Source of the DNA: M55B167 sp046482825
GTDB lineage: Bacteria; Verrucomicrobiota; Kiritimatiellia; RFP12; UBA1067
Assembly (NCBI GenBank): GCA_046482825.1
Contig: JAWOEI010000023.1
Span: forward strand, 1-11,801
Length of the DNA stretch: 11,801 nucleotides
Direction of reading: 5' to 3'
Shown here piece after piece: positions 1 to 6,700 of this stretch. The stretch's first letter is position 1. Each line of letters begins with the position of its first letter. The translations under genes were made by a program, and so were the position numbers. Below the pieces are notes generated by a model. That model ran no database searches. It was not told the DNA's origin and worked only from the letters and a program-made list of their open reading frames with translations.

Positions 1-294
1 CGACCAATTAGCCGAAAGGCGATTAAGACATACTCCCAGGGCGGGAAATCACTCCCTTCGCTGCTTCGGTTCAGAACGACCAATTAGCCGAAAGGCGATT
101 AAGACGCATATTCTGGTAGGTCCGTCAGTTGGGACGCTTTCGGTTCAGAACGACCAATTAGCCGAAAGGCGATTAAGACCGCACCACTCAGCCGCGTTCT
201 TGCGGCAGTGTGCCGCAAGTTCAGAATGACCAATTAGCCGACCCGTCTTCGTCTGCTTTGCAGACTACGCCGTGGCATGAAGGCGATTCAAAAC
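1..294 (+). CRISPR. CRISPR array, trailer end (37-nt repeats, three spacers visible)
   Basis: Repeats lie at 1-29 (the 3' 29 nt of a copy cut by the window edge), 69-105, 143-179 and 219-294 (degenerate and interrupted). The 37-nt repeat begins GTTCAGAACGACC and ends GGCGATTAAGAC. The copies at 69 and 143 are identical. Spacers are 30-68 (39 nt), 106-142 (37 nt) and 180-218 (39 nt). Each repeat holds a short hairpin, GCC-GAAA-GGC (87-96 in the second copy), followed by ATTAAGAC, which resembles the 8-nt crRNA 5' handle (ATTGAAAC-like) of type I and III systems. The handle at the 3' end and the degenerate last repeat both suggest transcription on the plus strand, with the leader left of the window and the trailer at 294. 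The last repeat has C-to-T at 227, an altered 3' end (ATTCAAAAC) and a 38-nt insertion at 242-279. The subtype cannot be set because no effector gene is visible. Confidence 0.95.
242..279 (-). mobile_element. REP-like GTAG hairpin inserted into the last CRISPR repeat
   Basis: Removing 242-279 restores the repeat exactly at the junction (TTAGCCGA joined to AAGGCGATT), so this is a clean 38-nt insertion with no target duplication. On the minus strand it reads GTAG (265-268), then the hairpin arm TCTGC, loop AAA, arm GCAGA, then CGAAGACGGG. Weaker pairing extends beyond the inner stem. The GTAG head directly 5' of a hairpin matches the REP elements recognised by RAYT transposases. The insertion is seen directly; calling it REP is inference from structure. 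Confidence 0.75.
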
Positions 295-322
295 GGAGGC
301 GCCTGTAAGGCAGTTGCTTTGT

Positions 323-360
323 CTGCGCCCTCCCGCTGCGCGGGAAAGGCACGCTCTACA
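323..360 (-). repeat. REP-like hairpin with GTAG head
   Basis: On the minus strand GTAG (rc of 356-359) is followed by a stem whose inner arms are TCCCGC and GCGGGA (331-336 and 340-345) around the loop TGC, with an outer GCG/CGC pairing after a bulge. It lies between the end of the CRISPR array and the helicase remnant. It could instead act as a hairpin terminator for the array, but no T-run follows on the plus strand. The rest of 295-507 holds no gene that I can support. Confidence 0.5.
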
Positions 361-507
361 AGGTTTCCATGCGCGAACTCTTGCATTACCTCATTCCCGC
401 ACTGTTGATATCCGCGGATATCCAAGTTCAACCCAAACCGGTTTGTTTGAGTTATTATGGCATCAACTTTTGGAGAGATAGAAACTTTGCTCAATAAAGG
501 AGATGCA

Positions 508-915
508 ATGAAACTGGTGTTGACTGGAGAACAGAACCGCGTGCTGACACTGCCCTGCGATGCCCCGATTCAGATCAAGGGCGTTGCCGGCAGCGGCAAA
601 ACCACCGTGGCCGTATATCGCGCCAGGCATGTGGCGGCCTCTTTCGGGGATATGCTTCGCGGTGCCAAGGTGCAGATTTTTTCCTATAATAAAAATATCG
701 TCAAGTATATCAGGAAGTTTTTGTCCTCGGAGCGTGAGCGTTCGATCATTAAGGTTTCAACAGTACACTCCTGGGCCTATCAATATCTCAAACGCACCGG
801 GCGCGGAACTCAGGATCGTGTCACGGCTGCCGATCGAGAGTTGCTGTGGGATATCTTTACGCAGTACTGTCAGGAAATAGAGCGCAACCGGCTGGACCAG
901 TGCGATGACCAATGA
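508..915 (+). pseudogene. Truncated UvrD/Rep-family (SF1) helicase, N-terminal fragment
   Basis: The 135-residue product starts at ATG 508, preceded by a strong ribosome binding site AAAGGAG (496-502). An in-frame ATG at 457 would add 17 residues but lacks such a site. Visible motifs are the Q-motif-like LTGEQNRVL (6-14), Walker A GVAGSGKTT (25-33), a motif-Ia-like FSYNKNIV (58-65) and a motif-Ic-like VSTVHSWAY (83-91). UvrD/Rep helicases usually run about 600-700 residues, so motif II (DExQ) and everything after it are missing. The reading frame stops at 913-915 and is overlapped in another frame by an open stretch leading into cas2. A remnant left by internal deletion is the simplest reading. 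An active helicase is unlikely, though the peptide may still bind ATP. SF1 helicases and RecB-like nucleases do occur near CRISPR adaptation genes, so the intact ancestor may have belonged to this locus; that is inference. Confidence 0.7.
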
Positions 916-994
916 AAGCATAGATGACTACAATCGCTACAAGATCGGTATTACACAAGTCGGGTACAACCCCGCTGAAAAGGAGTTTGAACAT

Positions 995-1270
995 ATGCTT
1001 TGGCTGGTGGCCTATGATATCTCAAACCCGAAACGCTTGAGTCGTGTTGCAAAAACCTGTCTCGATTACGGGGTGCGAGTGGAAAAAAGTGTTTTTGAGT
1101 GTGACCTCGAAGAACAGACATTTTCTCAGTTCTGGAGTGAACTGAATCAAATAATCGACAGAACCGAGGATGCGATCGTGGCCTATCGCATCTGCGCCTC
1201 CTGCATTAAAGAGGCGCTCAGTGCCGGAACACTGGTTCGCCCTGAAACTGTACTGGCGTATATCATGTGA
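995..1270 (+). CDS. cas2: CRISPR-associated endoribonuclease/adaptation protein Cas2
   Basis: Cas2 is the structural partner of Cas1 in the integrase complex that inserts new spacers at the leader end of the array. The product has 91 residues, the usual Cas2 size. It opens with a hydrophobic strand ending in the conserved aspartate (LVAYDIS, Asp8), followed by the helix KRLSRVAKTCLDYG and the second strand RVEKSVFECDL (28-38), the ferredoxin-like Cas2 pattern. I chose ATG 995 because AAAAGGAG (978-985) sits 9 nt upstream and the protein then begins exactly at the first strand. A longer in-frame start at ATG 905 would add 30 residues that match nothing in Cas2. The stop lies 12 nt before cas1 starts, so the two genes are surely cotranscribed. 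The order array, cas2, cas1 is less common than cas1, cas2, array. Confidence 0.92.
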   Translation: MLWLVAYDISNPKRLSRVAKTCLDYGVRVEKSVFECDLEEQTFSQFWSELNQIIDRTEDAIVAYRICASCIKEALSAGTLVRPETVLAYIM

Positions 1271-1282
1271 AAGGATCTGTTT

Positions 1283-2311
1283 ATGGCTTCTCTGATTCTC
1301 ACAAGAGATGATCTGAGTGTGCATCTTGATTCGCGTCGGCTGGAAGTTGTCAGGCGTATAACCGACGGGCCGCGCCCGAAACACGAAAAACGTACAGTGC
1401 CGCTGCACGATCTCGACCGGGTGGTTGTTATCGGTCGTCCAAGTATAACGATACCCGTGCTGATTAAACTGATGGATAGCGGCATCCCCTGTTTTTTTGT
1501 CAGTTCCCGCGGACGCTGGCGCGGTGCGGTTATGCCGGAACGTAATCTCAATGCGCTGCGGCGTCTGCATCAGTATGAGTTGGCGCAGTCGAATGAACAC
1601 CGACTTGCAATAGCGTGTCGTCTGGTTTATTCCAAAATACGCAACTGCCGCCGGGTACTGCAACGGCTGGCTGCCAACCGCTCTATCAGCAATGAAACGG
1701 CTCACACCTGTTTGTGCGGTGAACTCAAGCACTATGCCCAGCGTGCGGGCAATGCTCAGAGCCATGATGAGCTGATGGGAATCGAAGGCATAGCAGCCGC
1801 ACGGTATTTTGACCGGCTTTCAGAATTTTTTCCCCCAGAGATGCCGTTCAACGGACGTAGCAGACGACCGCCGCGCGATCCGGTTAATGCCCTGCTTTCC
1901 TGGACTTATACTATCCTGCTGGGTGAAATGGAGGGCATAATCCGTTCACACGGACTGGATGCTGCACTCGGATTTCTGCATGTCGACAGCGATGGACGTC
2001 CCACACTGGCGCTGGATCTCATGGAGCCGCTGCGTCCGGCTTTTGCCGACCTGCTTGTTCTGAATATAGTGAATCATAAGATTCTGCGCGAAGAGCATTT
2101 TGAAATTAATCCCGAAGATGGCGGAACTTATTTAACGGCTAGTGCCCGCAAGCCGTATTTCACCCTTTATGAGCAGACCATGAAACGACGTTTCGCATTG
2201 CACAGCGGTGAGCCGCATACCGATTTCAGAAAGGTGATGGAAGGGGAAGTCTGCCGCTATCTGCGTGCACTGGAGCAGAAACAATACGAACCCTTTTTTC
2301 TTATGCCATGA
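1283..2311 (+). CDS. cas1: CRISPR-associated endonuclease/integrase Cas1
   Basis: Cas1 is the metal-dependent integrase that, with Cas2, captures protospacers and inserts them next to the leader. The 342-residue product is a normal Cas1 length. The N-terminal beta domain (about 1-85) contains the LHDLDRVVVIG strand and the SITIPVLIKLMDSGIPCFFV segment typical of the family. The helical catalytic domain carries the expected metal ligands: Glu168 (GIEGIAA), His233 (GFLHVDSDGRP) and Glu248 (LALDLMEPLRP). The DPVNALLSWTYTIL helix (199-212) is also characteristic. ATG 1283 has AAAGG (1270-1274) just upstream, overlapping the end of cas2. All catalytic residues are intact, so the protein should be active even though no effector genes appear here. 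No Cas4 or reverse-transcriptase fusion is present. I cannot assign a subtype from this sequence alone. Confidence 0.97.
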   Translation: MASLILTRDDLSVHLDSRRLEVVRRITDGPRPKHEKRTVPLHDLDRVVVIGRPSITIPVLIKLMDSGIPCFFVSSRGRWRGAVMPERNLNALRRLHQYELAQSNEHRLAIACRLVYSKIRNCRRVLQRLAANRSISNETAHTCLCGELKHYAQRAGNAQSHDELMGIEGIAAARYFDRLSEFFPPEMPFNGRSRRPPRDPVNALLSWTYTILLGEMEGIIRSHGLDAALGFLHVDSDGRPTLALDLMEPLRPAFADLLVLNIVNHKILREEHFEINPEDGGTYLTASARKPYFTLYEQTMKRRFALHSGEPHTDFRKVMEGEVCRYLRALEQKQYEPFFLMP

Positions 2312-2361
2312 GCATTTGTTTCAACGCAGAGCCGAAGAGGGATTTCCCCCATTAGGAAAAA

Positions 2362-2635
2362 TTAGTGACGGGCTTTAATTTGTTTCCGCAGCAATGTAGT
2401 AGCCGCTTTATAAGCGGCACAACCAGACGTAAAGATGTCGCTTATAAAGCGACTACTACACGGGAACATGTCGCTTGTTCGCCTTCTTTCATCCGGCGTG
2501 ACATGTAAAGCGACTGTTACAGGAAGATGTGCACAACGGCATGCGGTATTTGATTCGCGCTGATTCGCGTTATTCGTAGTTATTTAAACCACGGAAACCA
2601 CGCGAGAATCAGTGACGGGCTTTAATTTGTTTAGG
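2362..2635 (+). repeat. 274-bp composite intergenic repeat, left copy (inverted relative to 11255-11527)
   Basis: The reverse complement of this stretch matches 11255-11527 with about 21 differences by hand count, roughly 92% identity. It fills most of the 2312-2833 gap between cas1 and icd. A 22-bp motif containing GACGGGCTTTAATTTG bounds it on both sides in direct orientation (2364-2385 and 2611-2632). Inside are three hairpins built on the arms G(C/T)CGCTT and AAGCG(G/A)C, then a stretch with repeated GATTCGCG words (2552-2568) and an AACCACGG phrase. No open reading frame is supported. It is best read as a non-autonomous, REP-built repeat element rather than a coding transposon. Confidence 0.85.
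2396..2460. repeat. BIME-like pair of opposed GTAG hairpins
   Basis: The plus strand carries GTAGTAG (2396-2402) leading into arms GCCGCTT (2402-2408) and AAGCGGC (2412-2418) with loop TAT. The minus strand carries GTAGTAG (rc of 2453-2459) leading into arms GTCGCTT and AAGCGAC (2437-2443 and 2447-2453) with loop ATA. Two opposed REP units with a short linker are the arrangement called a BIME in enterobacteria. A third hairpin follows at 2470-2514 with the same arms but a 31-nt loop; its head is degraded to TGTAACAG. Confidence 0.7.
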
Positions 2636-2772
2636 AGGAAACTGTAGAGTTACTTCTTATAAGCAATACAGCAAATACTTTAGGCGTGCCGGGACGAAAT
2701 CTTGGCTAAGACTGATAGGATGCTGATGTTCTGAAGTTTCAAATCTGAATACAAAGTCTAGCAAGCTTGGAA

Positions 2773-2801
2773 TTGCAAAACAGCAACGTTTCTCCTATAC
2801 T
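2773..2801 (+). promoter_or_regulatory. Sigma-70-type promoter of icd
   Basis: A -35 box TTGCAA (2773-2778) and a -10 box TATACT (2796-2801) are separated by 17 nt, about 32 nt upstream of the icd start codon. The boxes lie downstream of the repeat element, so icd is expected to be transcribed independently of cas1. Confidence 0.6.
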
Positions 2802-2833
2802 GTGGCCTTCTTGAAGCAAACTGGAGATTGAAA

Positions 2834-4099
2834 ATGGGATATGACAAGATAACAACGCCTGACTTCGGCGAGAAAATCACAATGAAAGCCGACGGTACAC
2901 TGGATGTGCCTGACCATCCTGTTATCCCCTTTATCGAGGGTGACGGCACCGGTGCGGACATCACTAAAGCCGCGATGATTGCATGGAACGCCGCCATTAA
3001 AGCCGCTTACGGCGACAGCCGGAAAATTGCATGGATGGAGGTTTACGCGGGAGAAAAAGCCAACAGAATCTACGGTGAAGGGACATGGCTACCGGATGAA
3101 ACACTTGAAGCATGTAGAGATTATCTTGTGTCTGTCAAAGGGCCGCTGACAACACCTGTAGGCGGCGGCATCCGCTCTTTGAACGTCTCGCTGCGTCAGG
3201 AACTCGATCTCTACGTCTGTCTGCGTCCGGTGCGCTGGTTCACCGGAGTTCCTTCTCCTGTCAAAAAACCGGAACTGACCGACATGGTTATATTCCGTGA
3301 AAACACAGAGGATATATACGCCGGCATTGAATGGATGGCCGGAACCGAAGAAGCGGAAAAAACAGTCTCTTTCCTGCAGAACGAAATGGGTGTCAGCAAA
3401 ATCCGCTTTCCTGAAACATCCTCCATAGGCATAAAACCAGTTTCCGAAGAGGGAACGAAACGCCTGTGTCGCGCCGCTATCAAATATACTATCGAGAACG
3501 ACCGCAAGAGTGTATGTTTTGTGCACAAGGGAAACATCATGAAATTCACAGAGGGCGCCTTCCGCGACTGGGGCTATGAACTGGCCCGCGAAGAATTCGG
3601 CGCAAAACCTCTCGATGGCGGCCCCTGGAGCACTTTTACAAACCCGAAAACAGGTCGCGAGATTATTGTCAAAGACTGCATCGCAGATGCATTCCTGCAA
3701 CAGCTTCTGACACGTCCGGCTGAATACGACGTGATCGCCACACTCAATCTCAACGGAGACTATATTTCCGACGCACTGGCCGCCTGTGTCGGAGGCATAG
3801 GCATCGCCCCCGGAGGAAACATCAACTATGTCACGGGTACAGCCATTTTTGAGGCAACCCACGGAACTGCGCCTAAATACGCCGGGCAGGACAAAGTGAA
3901 CCCGGGCTCGCTGATTTTGTCCGGAGAAATGATGCTACGTTACATGGGATGGTCAGAAGCCGCTGACAAAATCATCCTGGCCATGGACACCGTAATCGGC
4001 AACAAAACAGTTACCTACGATTTCGCCCGTCTGATGGATGGTGCGAAATTAACATCCTGCAGTGACTTCGCAAGAGAACTCGCCGCGGCAATGCAATGA
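2834..4099 (+). CDS. icd: NADP-dependent isocitrate dehydrogenase
   Basis: This cytoplasmic homodimer oxidatively decarboxylates isocitrate to 2-oxoglutarate in the TCA cycle. The 421 residues run close to the E. coli Icd length (416) and the protein is of that type throughout. The substrate loop RSLNVSLRQELDLYVCLRPVR includes Ser115, equivalent to the phosphorylated Ser113 of E. coli. NTEDIYAGIEW holds catalytic Tyr162, and VHKGNIMKFTEG holds catalytic Lys232. Metal-binding aspartates lie in VKDCIADAF and NLNGDYISD. HGTAPKYAGQDKVNPGS with Lys348-Tyr349, together with Tyr395 and Arg399, are the NADP-specificity residues. I chose ATG 2834 because GGAG (2823-2826) sits 7 nt before it; an in-frame TTG at 2828 is less likely. 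The gene appears monocistronic, with its own promoter and a terminator hairpin at 4136. An IDH kinase/phosphatase is not in view, so control by phosphorylation is only a possibility. Confidence 0.97.
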   Translation: MGYDKITTPDFGEKITMKADGTLDVPDHPVIPFIEGDGTGADITKAAMIAWNAAIKAAYGDSRKIAWMEVYAGEKANRIYGEGTWLPDETLEACRDYLVSVKGPLTTPVGGGIRSLNVSLRQELDLYVCLRPVRWFTGVPSPVKKPELTDMVIFRENTEDIYAGIEWMAGTEEAEKTVSFLQNEMGVSKIRFPETSSIGIKPVSEEGTKRLCRAAIKYTIENDRKSVCFVHKGNIMKFTEGAFRDWGYELAREEFGAKPLDGGPWSTFTNPKTGREIIVKDCIADAFLQQLLTRPAEYDVIATLNLNGDYISDALAACVGGIGIAPGGNINYVTGTAIFEATHGTAPKYAGQDKVNPGSLILSGEMMLRYMGWSEAADKIILAMDTVIGNKTVTYDFARLMDGAKLTSCSDFARELAAAMQ

Positions 4100-4135
4100 G
4101 ATCTTAGCAGAATGTCAGATGCAGGATGACCCCTG

Positions 4136-4167
4136 AGAGAAGGCTCCGCCTGAGCGGAGTCTTCTCT
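4136..4167 (+). terminator. Terminator-like hairpin after icd
   Basis: The arms 4136-4149 and 4154-4167 pair over 14 bp with one G-T wobble (4143/4160) around the tetraloop CTGA. It starts 37 nt after the icd stop. There is no strong T-run after it, so it may act as a weak intrinsic terminator or as an mRNA 3'-end stabiliser. Confidence 0.6.
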
Positions 4168-4213
4168 GTGTTACGCTCCGGCAATTCCAGGCACCGGCAC
4201 CGATTGATCCCTG

Positions 4214-4243
4214 TTGCGGATTGAGGCTGTTTCGTGATAAGAT
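4214..4243 (+). promoter_or_regulatory. Possible promoter of the 4279-6531 unit
   Basis: TTGCGG (4214-4219) and TAAGAT (4238-4243) are spaced 18 nt apart, between the icd terminator hairpin and the next gene. The boxes are fair matches to sigma-70 consensus; the position supports the call more than the match does. Confidence 0.4.
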
Positions 4244-4278
4244 CTGCTGTGAATCAGGAAACGTTGAAGAGGTGAAAT

Positions 4279-4725
4279 ATGGCTGACTGGAAAAGTGAAT
4301 TAGAAGATATAATCAGCAGTAAGGCAAAGGCTTCCAGAGCTCAGCAGGAAAACGCTGTGTTTGAGGAATTTCTTGATGCTGTTGCTCTTCCAGCACTGAA
4401 ACAGATAGCGGAGGAGCTGCGTGCAACTCACGGACGGGAAACGGCAGTCCGCCGTGCTCCGGCTTCCGTAACCCTGAATGTCCGTTACGGAAATGATGAT
4501 GAAATAAATTTTCAGGTGATGAAACATTTTGTTCAGAGCGGCATACTGCCTCGCGCCGAGGTACGCCTGAACCGTGCTCAGAAAATGATTAAATATGCCG
4601 GTATGTTCAGAGATGATCCGCAGAACTACCCGATCAGCGAGGTTACCCGGGATGACATTATCCGAAGTTTTCTGAAGTACTACCGAATGACAATGGACAA
4701 AAATCTTCGCTCAACAGCCGACTGA
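4279..4725 (+). CDS. Conserved-looking protein of unknown function, 148 aa
   Basis: I do not recognise this family. The start ATG 4279 has a good ribosome binding site, GAGGTG (4269-4274), 4 nt upstream. Residues 1-57 look helical and highly charged (WKSELEDIISSKAKASRAQQEN, then FLDAVALPALKQIAEELRATHGRE). Residues 62-82 look like beta strands (ASVTLNVRYG, EINFQVMKHF). The C-terminal part holds PQNYPISEVTRDDIIRSFLKYYRM (115-137), which looks like a helix that could end a small domain. There is no signal peptide or membrane segment, so it should be cytoplasmic. It is the first gene of a unit with the M42 peptidase (31-nt gap) and the WalJ-like hydrolase. Codon use and ribosome binding site support a real gene; its function is open. 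Confidence 0.8.
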   Translation: MADWKSELEDIISSKAKASRAQQENAVFEEFLDAVALPALKQIAEELRATHGRETAVRRAPASVTLNVRYGNDDEINFQVMKHFVQSGILPRAEVRLNRAQKMIKYAGMFRDDPQNYPISEVTRDDIIRSFLKYYRMTMDKNLRSTAD

Positions 4726-4756
4726 TCTTTCCACTAAGCGGATACAGTATGAAAAT

Positions 4757-5770
4757 ATGAATAAGAAATCACTGAATTTACTGAAAAAGCTGTGCGAGGC
4801 CCACAGTACCCCGGGTGATGAGAAAGAAATTGCTGATATATTGAAAAAACGCTGGATGAAAGCAGGCTGGACGGTCAATACACATGGCACCTACGCTGTG
4901 TCGGCGGGAAAACGGACCTGTCGCAACGGAAAACATCCACGCCTGTTGATCTGCGCCCACATGGACTCGCCCGGCTTCATAACGGACCGCCACTCATGGA
5001 ATTTCTTTAAACAGAAAAATACAGCTCAGATTCATATTGTTCCGCTGGGTCATCCCTGCTTCGAAGAAGATTCAGCAAAAGGAAAACTCAAGTGTCGTAA
5101 CGGGATATTTTCCGGCATAATACACAAAACCATATCTGATAAGGAAACGTCATATTTTTTTGAAATGCCCCTCGCTGAAGCGGAAAACGCGGATCTCAGC
5201 ATAGGCGACCGCATCTGCTATGAAACAGATTTTTCTGTTGAGGATAATCTCATTCATGCACCTTTTCTCGACAACCGTATCGGATGCTGGATGCTGAACC
5301 GTCTGGCAGAGTTGAAACCGGGCTGGAATAAACGATGTGATATAATACTGGGAGCGGCCGGTTCGGAGGAAATGACCGGATTCGGCGCCATGGTCCTGGC
5401 CGCAGAGGTAAAGGCCGAGCTGGTGATTGTGCTGGATGCAACCTACGAAGCCGAAGAACAGAATGTCCTTATAGGAAAGGGCCCTGCTGTTACTCTGAGT
5501 GACAACTCTGTTCTCCTGAGCCCGCATCGCCGAGACCGCATCAGGCAGATAATGATGAAAGCTGGCGTCCCCCTCCAATTTGAAGCGTATAACTACAGCG
5601 GCACTGATGCCAGCGCCTTTCCCCGACAGGGATGCACCGCAACCGTTATACCATTGCTTATACCGACGCGCGGCAACCACTCACCGGTCGAAACCGCGGA
5701 TATCAATGATTTAATGAACTGGGAGAAAGCTGTCAGAGCATTGGAAAACAAATGGAAATCTGTATATTAG
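4757..5770 (+). CDS. M42 family metallo-aminopeptidase
   Basis: M42 enzymes are cytoplasmic dinuclear-metal aminopeptidases, usually assembled as tetrahedral dodecamers, that trim peptides from protein turnover. The 337 residues fit the family (about 330-360). Metal and catalytic residues appear in order: His68 and Asp70 (CAHMDSPGF), bridging Asp172 (FLDNRIGCW), Glu204-Glu205 (AGSEEMTGFGA), Asp227 (VLDATYE) and His308 (TRGNHSP). The segment between about 75 and 160 is the PDZ-like oligomerisation insert. No signal peptide is present. No strong ribosome binding site precedes ATG 4757, so translation may be coupled to the gene 31 nt upstream. Its end overlaps the next gene by 19 nt. Some family members were annotated as endoglucanase (CelM) or FrvX; those names should not be taken as evidence of carbohydrate activity. 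Confidence 0.9.
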   Translation: MNKKSLNLLKKLCEAHSTPGDEKEIADILKKRWMKAGWTVNTHGTYAVSAGKRTCRNGKHPRLLICAHMDSPGFITDRHSWNFFKQKNTAQIHIVPLGHPCFEEDSAKGKLKCRNGIFSGIIHKTISDKETSYFFEMPLAEAENADLSIGDRICYETDFSVEDNLIHAPFLDNRIGCWMLNRLAELKPGWNKRCDIILGAAGSEEMTGFGAMVLAAEVKAELVIVLDATYEAEEQNVLIGKGPAVTLSDNSVLLSPHRRDRIRQIMMKAGVPLQFEAYNYSGTDASAFPRQGCTATVIPLLIPTRGNHSPVETADINDLMNWEKAVRALENKWKSVY

Positions 5771-6531
5771 CCAGCGGCAGTAAAGGAAACTGCATTTATA
5801 TCAATGGTGGAGGAACTTCCCTGCTGATAGATGCGGGACTAACGGCCAGAGAGTCGCTGAAACGTATCGGGCTCGCCAGAATTCCAAAGGAAAAAATCAA
5901 GTCCGTGCTTTTTACACACGACCACTCAGACCATTGCAGGGGAGCCCGGGTTCTCGCCGGAAAACTCGATGCCGAACTCTACGCTAACGAAAAAACCGCC
6001 GCTGCCATGGAAGTGCATGATCGCAAACTCGCTGACATTGAATTTAATATTTTTGATTCATCTTCACCTTTTGAAATAGGCGACCTGCAGATAGAGCCGT
6101 TCACTGTGCCCCACGACGCCAGCGATACTGTCGGTTTTGTGCTGGACGACGGAAGCTCCCGCATAGGAATCGTTACGGATATCGGCCAGATTACAGCGCT
6201 GGCAGTTAATAAACTGCAAAACTGCGATATGGTTGTTCTGGAAAGCAACCATGACGTTGAAATGCTGCGCCAGTCTCAACGCCCCTGGTCGCTTATTCAA
6301 CGCATTTCGGGACGCAGCGGACATCTCTCGAACGAAGATGCCGCCGAGCTGCTTGTGCAGGCAGCTTCCAGCCGCCTGAAAAGCATTGTTCTGGCCCATC
6401 TGAGTGAAGACTGCAATACTGCACGACTTGCCAGAGAGACAGTGATGAATGCATTGGCTGAAATCAAATTTTCCTCCATTCCGGTTTCTGTGGCAAGCCA
6501 GCACGAGGTCAGCGATTTCATGCAGATTTAA
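5752..6531 (+). CDS. WalJ/YycJ-like metallo-beta-lactamase-fold hydrolase
   Basis: The 259-residue product belongs to the MBL-fold group that includes YycJ (WalJ), a probable 5'-3' DNA exonuclease linked to DNA repair. The N-terminus ICILASGSKGNCIYI is typical of this group. The metal site is THDHSDH (His56, Asp57, His58, Asp60, His61), with further ligands His121 (VPHDASDTVGF) and Asp143 (IVTDIG). LESNHD (164-169), the GRSGHLSNEDAAELL segment (His191) and LAHLSEDCN (His216) are also family hallmarks. ATG 5752 overlaps the end of the peptidase gene by 19 nt, so the two are translationally coupled. No signal peptide is seen. In Firmicutes this gene sits with walRK; no two-component genes are here, so a cell-wall role should not be inferred. 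A general nuclease or hydrolase function is the safer call. Confidence 0.88.
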   Translation: MEICILASGSKGNCIYINGGGTSLLIDAGLTARESLKRIGLARIPKEKIKSVLFTHDHSDHCRGARVLAGKLDAELYANEKTAAAMEVHDRKLADIEFNIFDSSSPFEIGDLQIEPFTVPHDASDTVGFVLDDGSSRIGIVTDIGQITALAVNKLQNCDMVVLESNHDVEMLRQSQRPWSLIQRISGRSGHLSNEDAAELLVQAASSRLKSIVLAHLSEDCNTARLARETVMNALAEIKFSSIPVSVASQHEVSDFMQI

Positions 6532-6598
6532 ATTGCGAAACTCGCTACAAAAATGCTAAATTGCTACTACTTTGAAACCTGTTTTTTGCTGAACATTG

Positions 6599-6623
6599 TT
6601 TATCCGTAAAACTACTGGATAAA
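6599..6623 (+). terminator. Weak inverted repeat after the WalJ-like gene
   Basis: TTTATCC (6599-6605) and GGATAAA (6617-6623) can pair over 7 bp around an 11-nt loop. There is no T-run downstream on the plus strand. It is the only candidate transcription stop seen in the 6532-6700 gap. The gap also holds a small GTAG-type hairpin at 6535-6548, too short to call alone, and a CCACAG...CTCTGCGGTT phrase. Confidence 0.3.
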
Positions 6624-6700
6624 ACCACAGATCGCCGATTTATCTTTCTACTTCCGTGTCTCTGCGGTTGAATCGGACAACAGGAGAAAAACAAACAGCC

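Noticed and set aside
288..494. Reverse-strand 68-codon reading frame
   Set aside because: It covers the end of the CRISPR trailer and the REP-like hairpin, has no recognisable domain and no ribosome binding site, and reads as chance.
905..994. Longer Cas2 start at ATG 905
   Set aside because: The 30 extra residues do not match Cas2, and the ATG at 995 has a strong AAAAGGAG site and gives the normal 91-residue length. The extension is kept only as a possible gene remnant.
1022..1765. Reverse-strand 247-codon reading frame across cas2 and cas1
   Set aside because: It is antisense to two well-supported genes and shows no family motifs; its residue pattern is what antisense translation of these genes would give.
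3089..3862. Reverse-strand 257-codon reading frame inside icd
   Set aside because: It is wholly antisense to a clear isocitrate dehydrogenase, cysteine-rich in an unpatterned way, and has no motifs.
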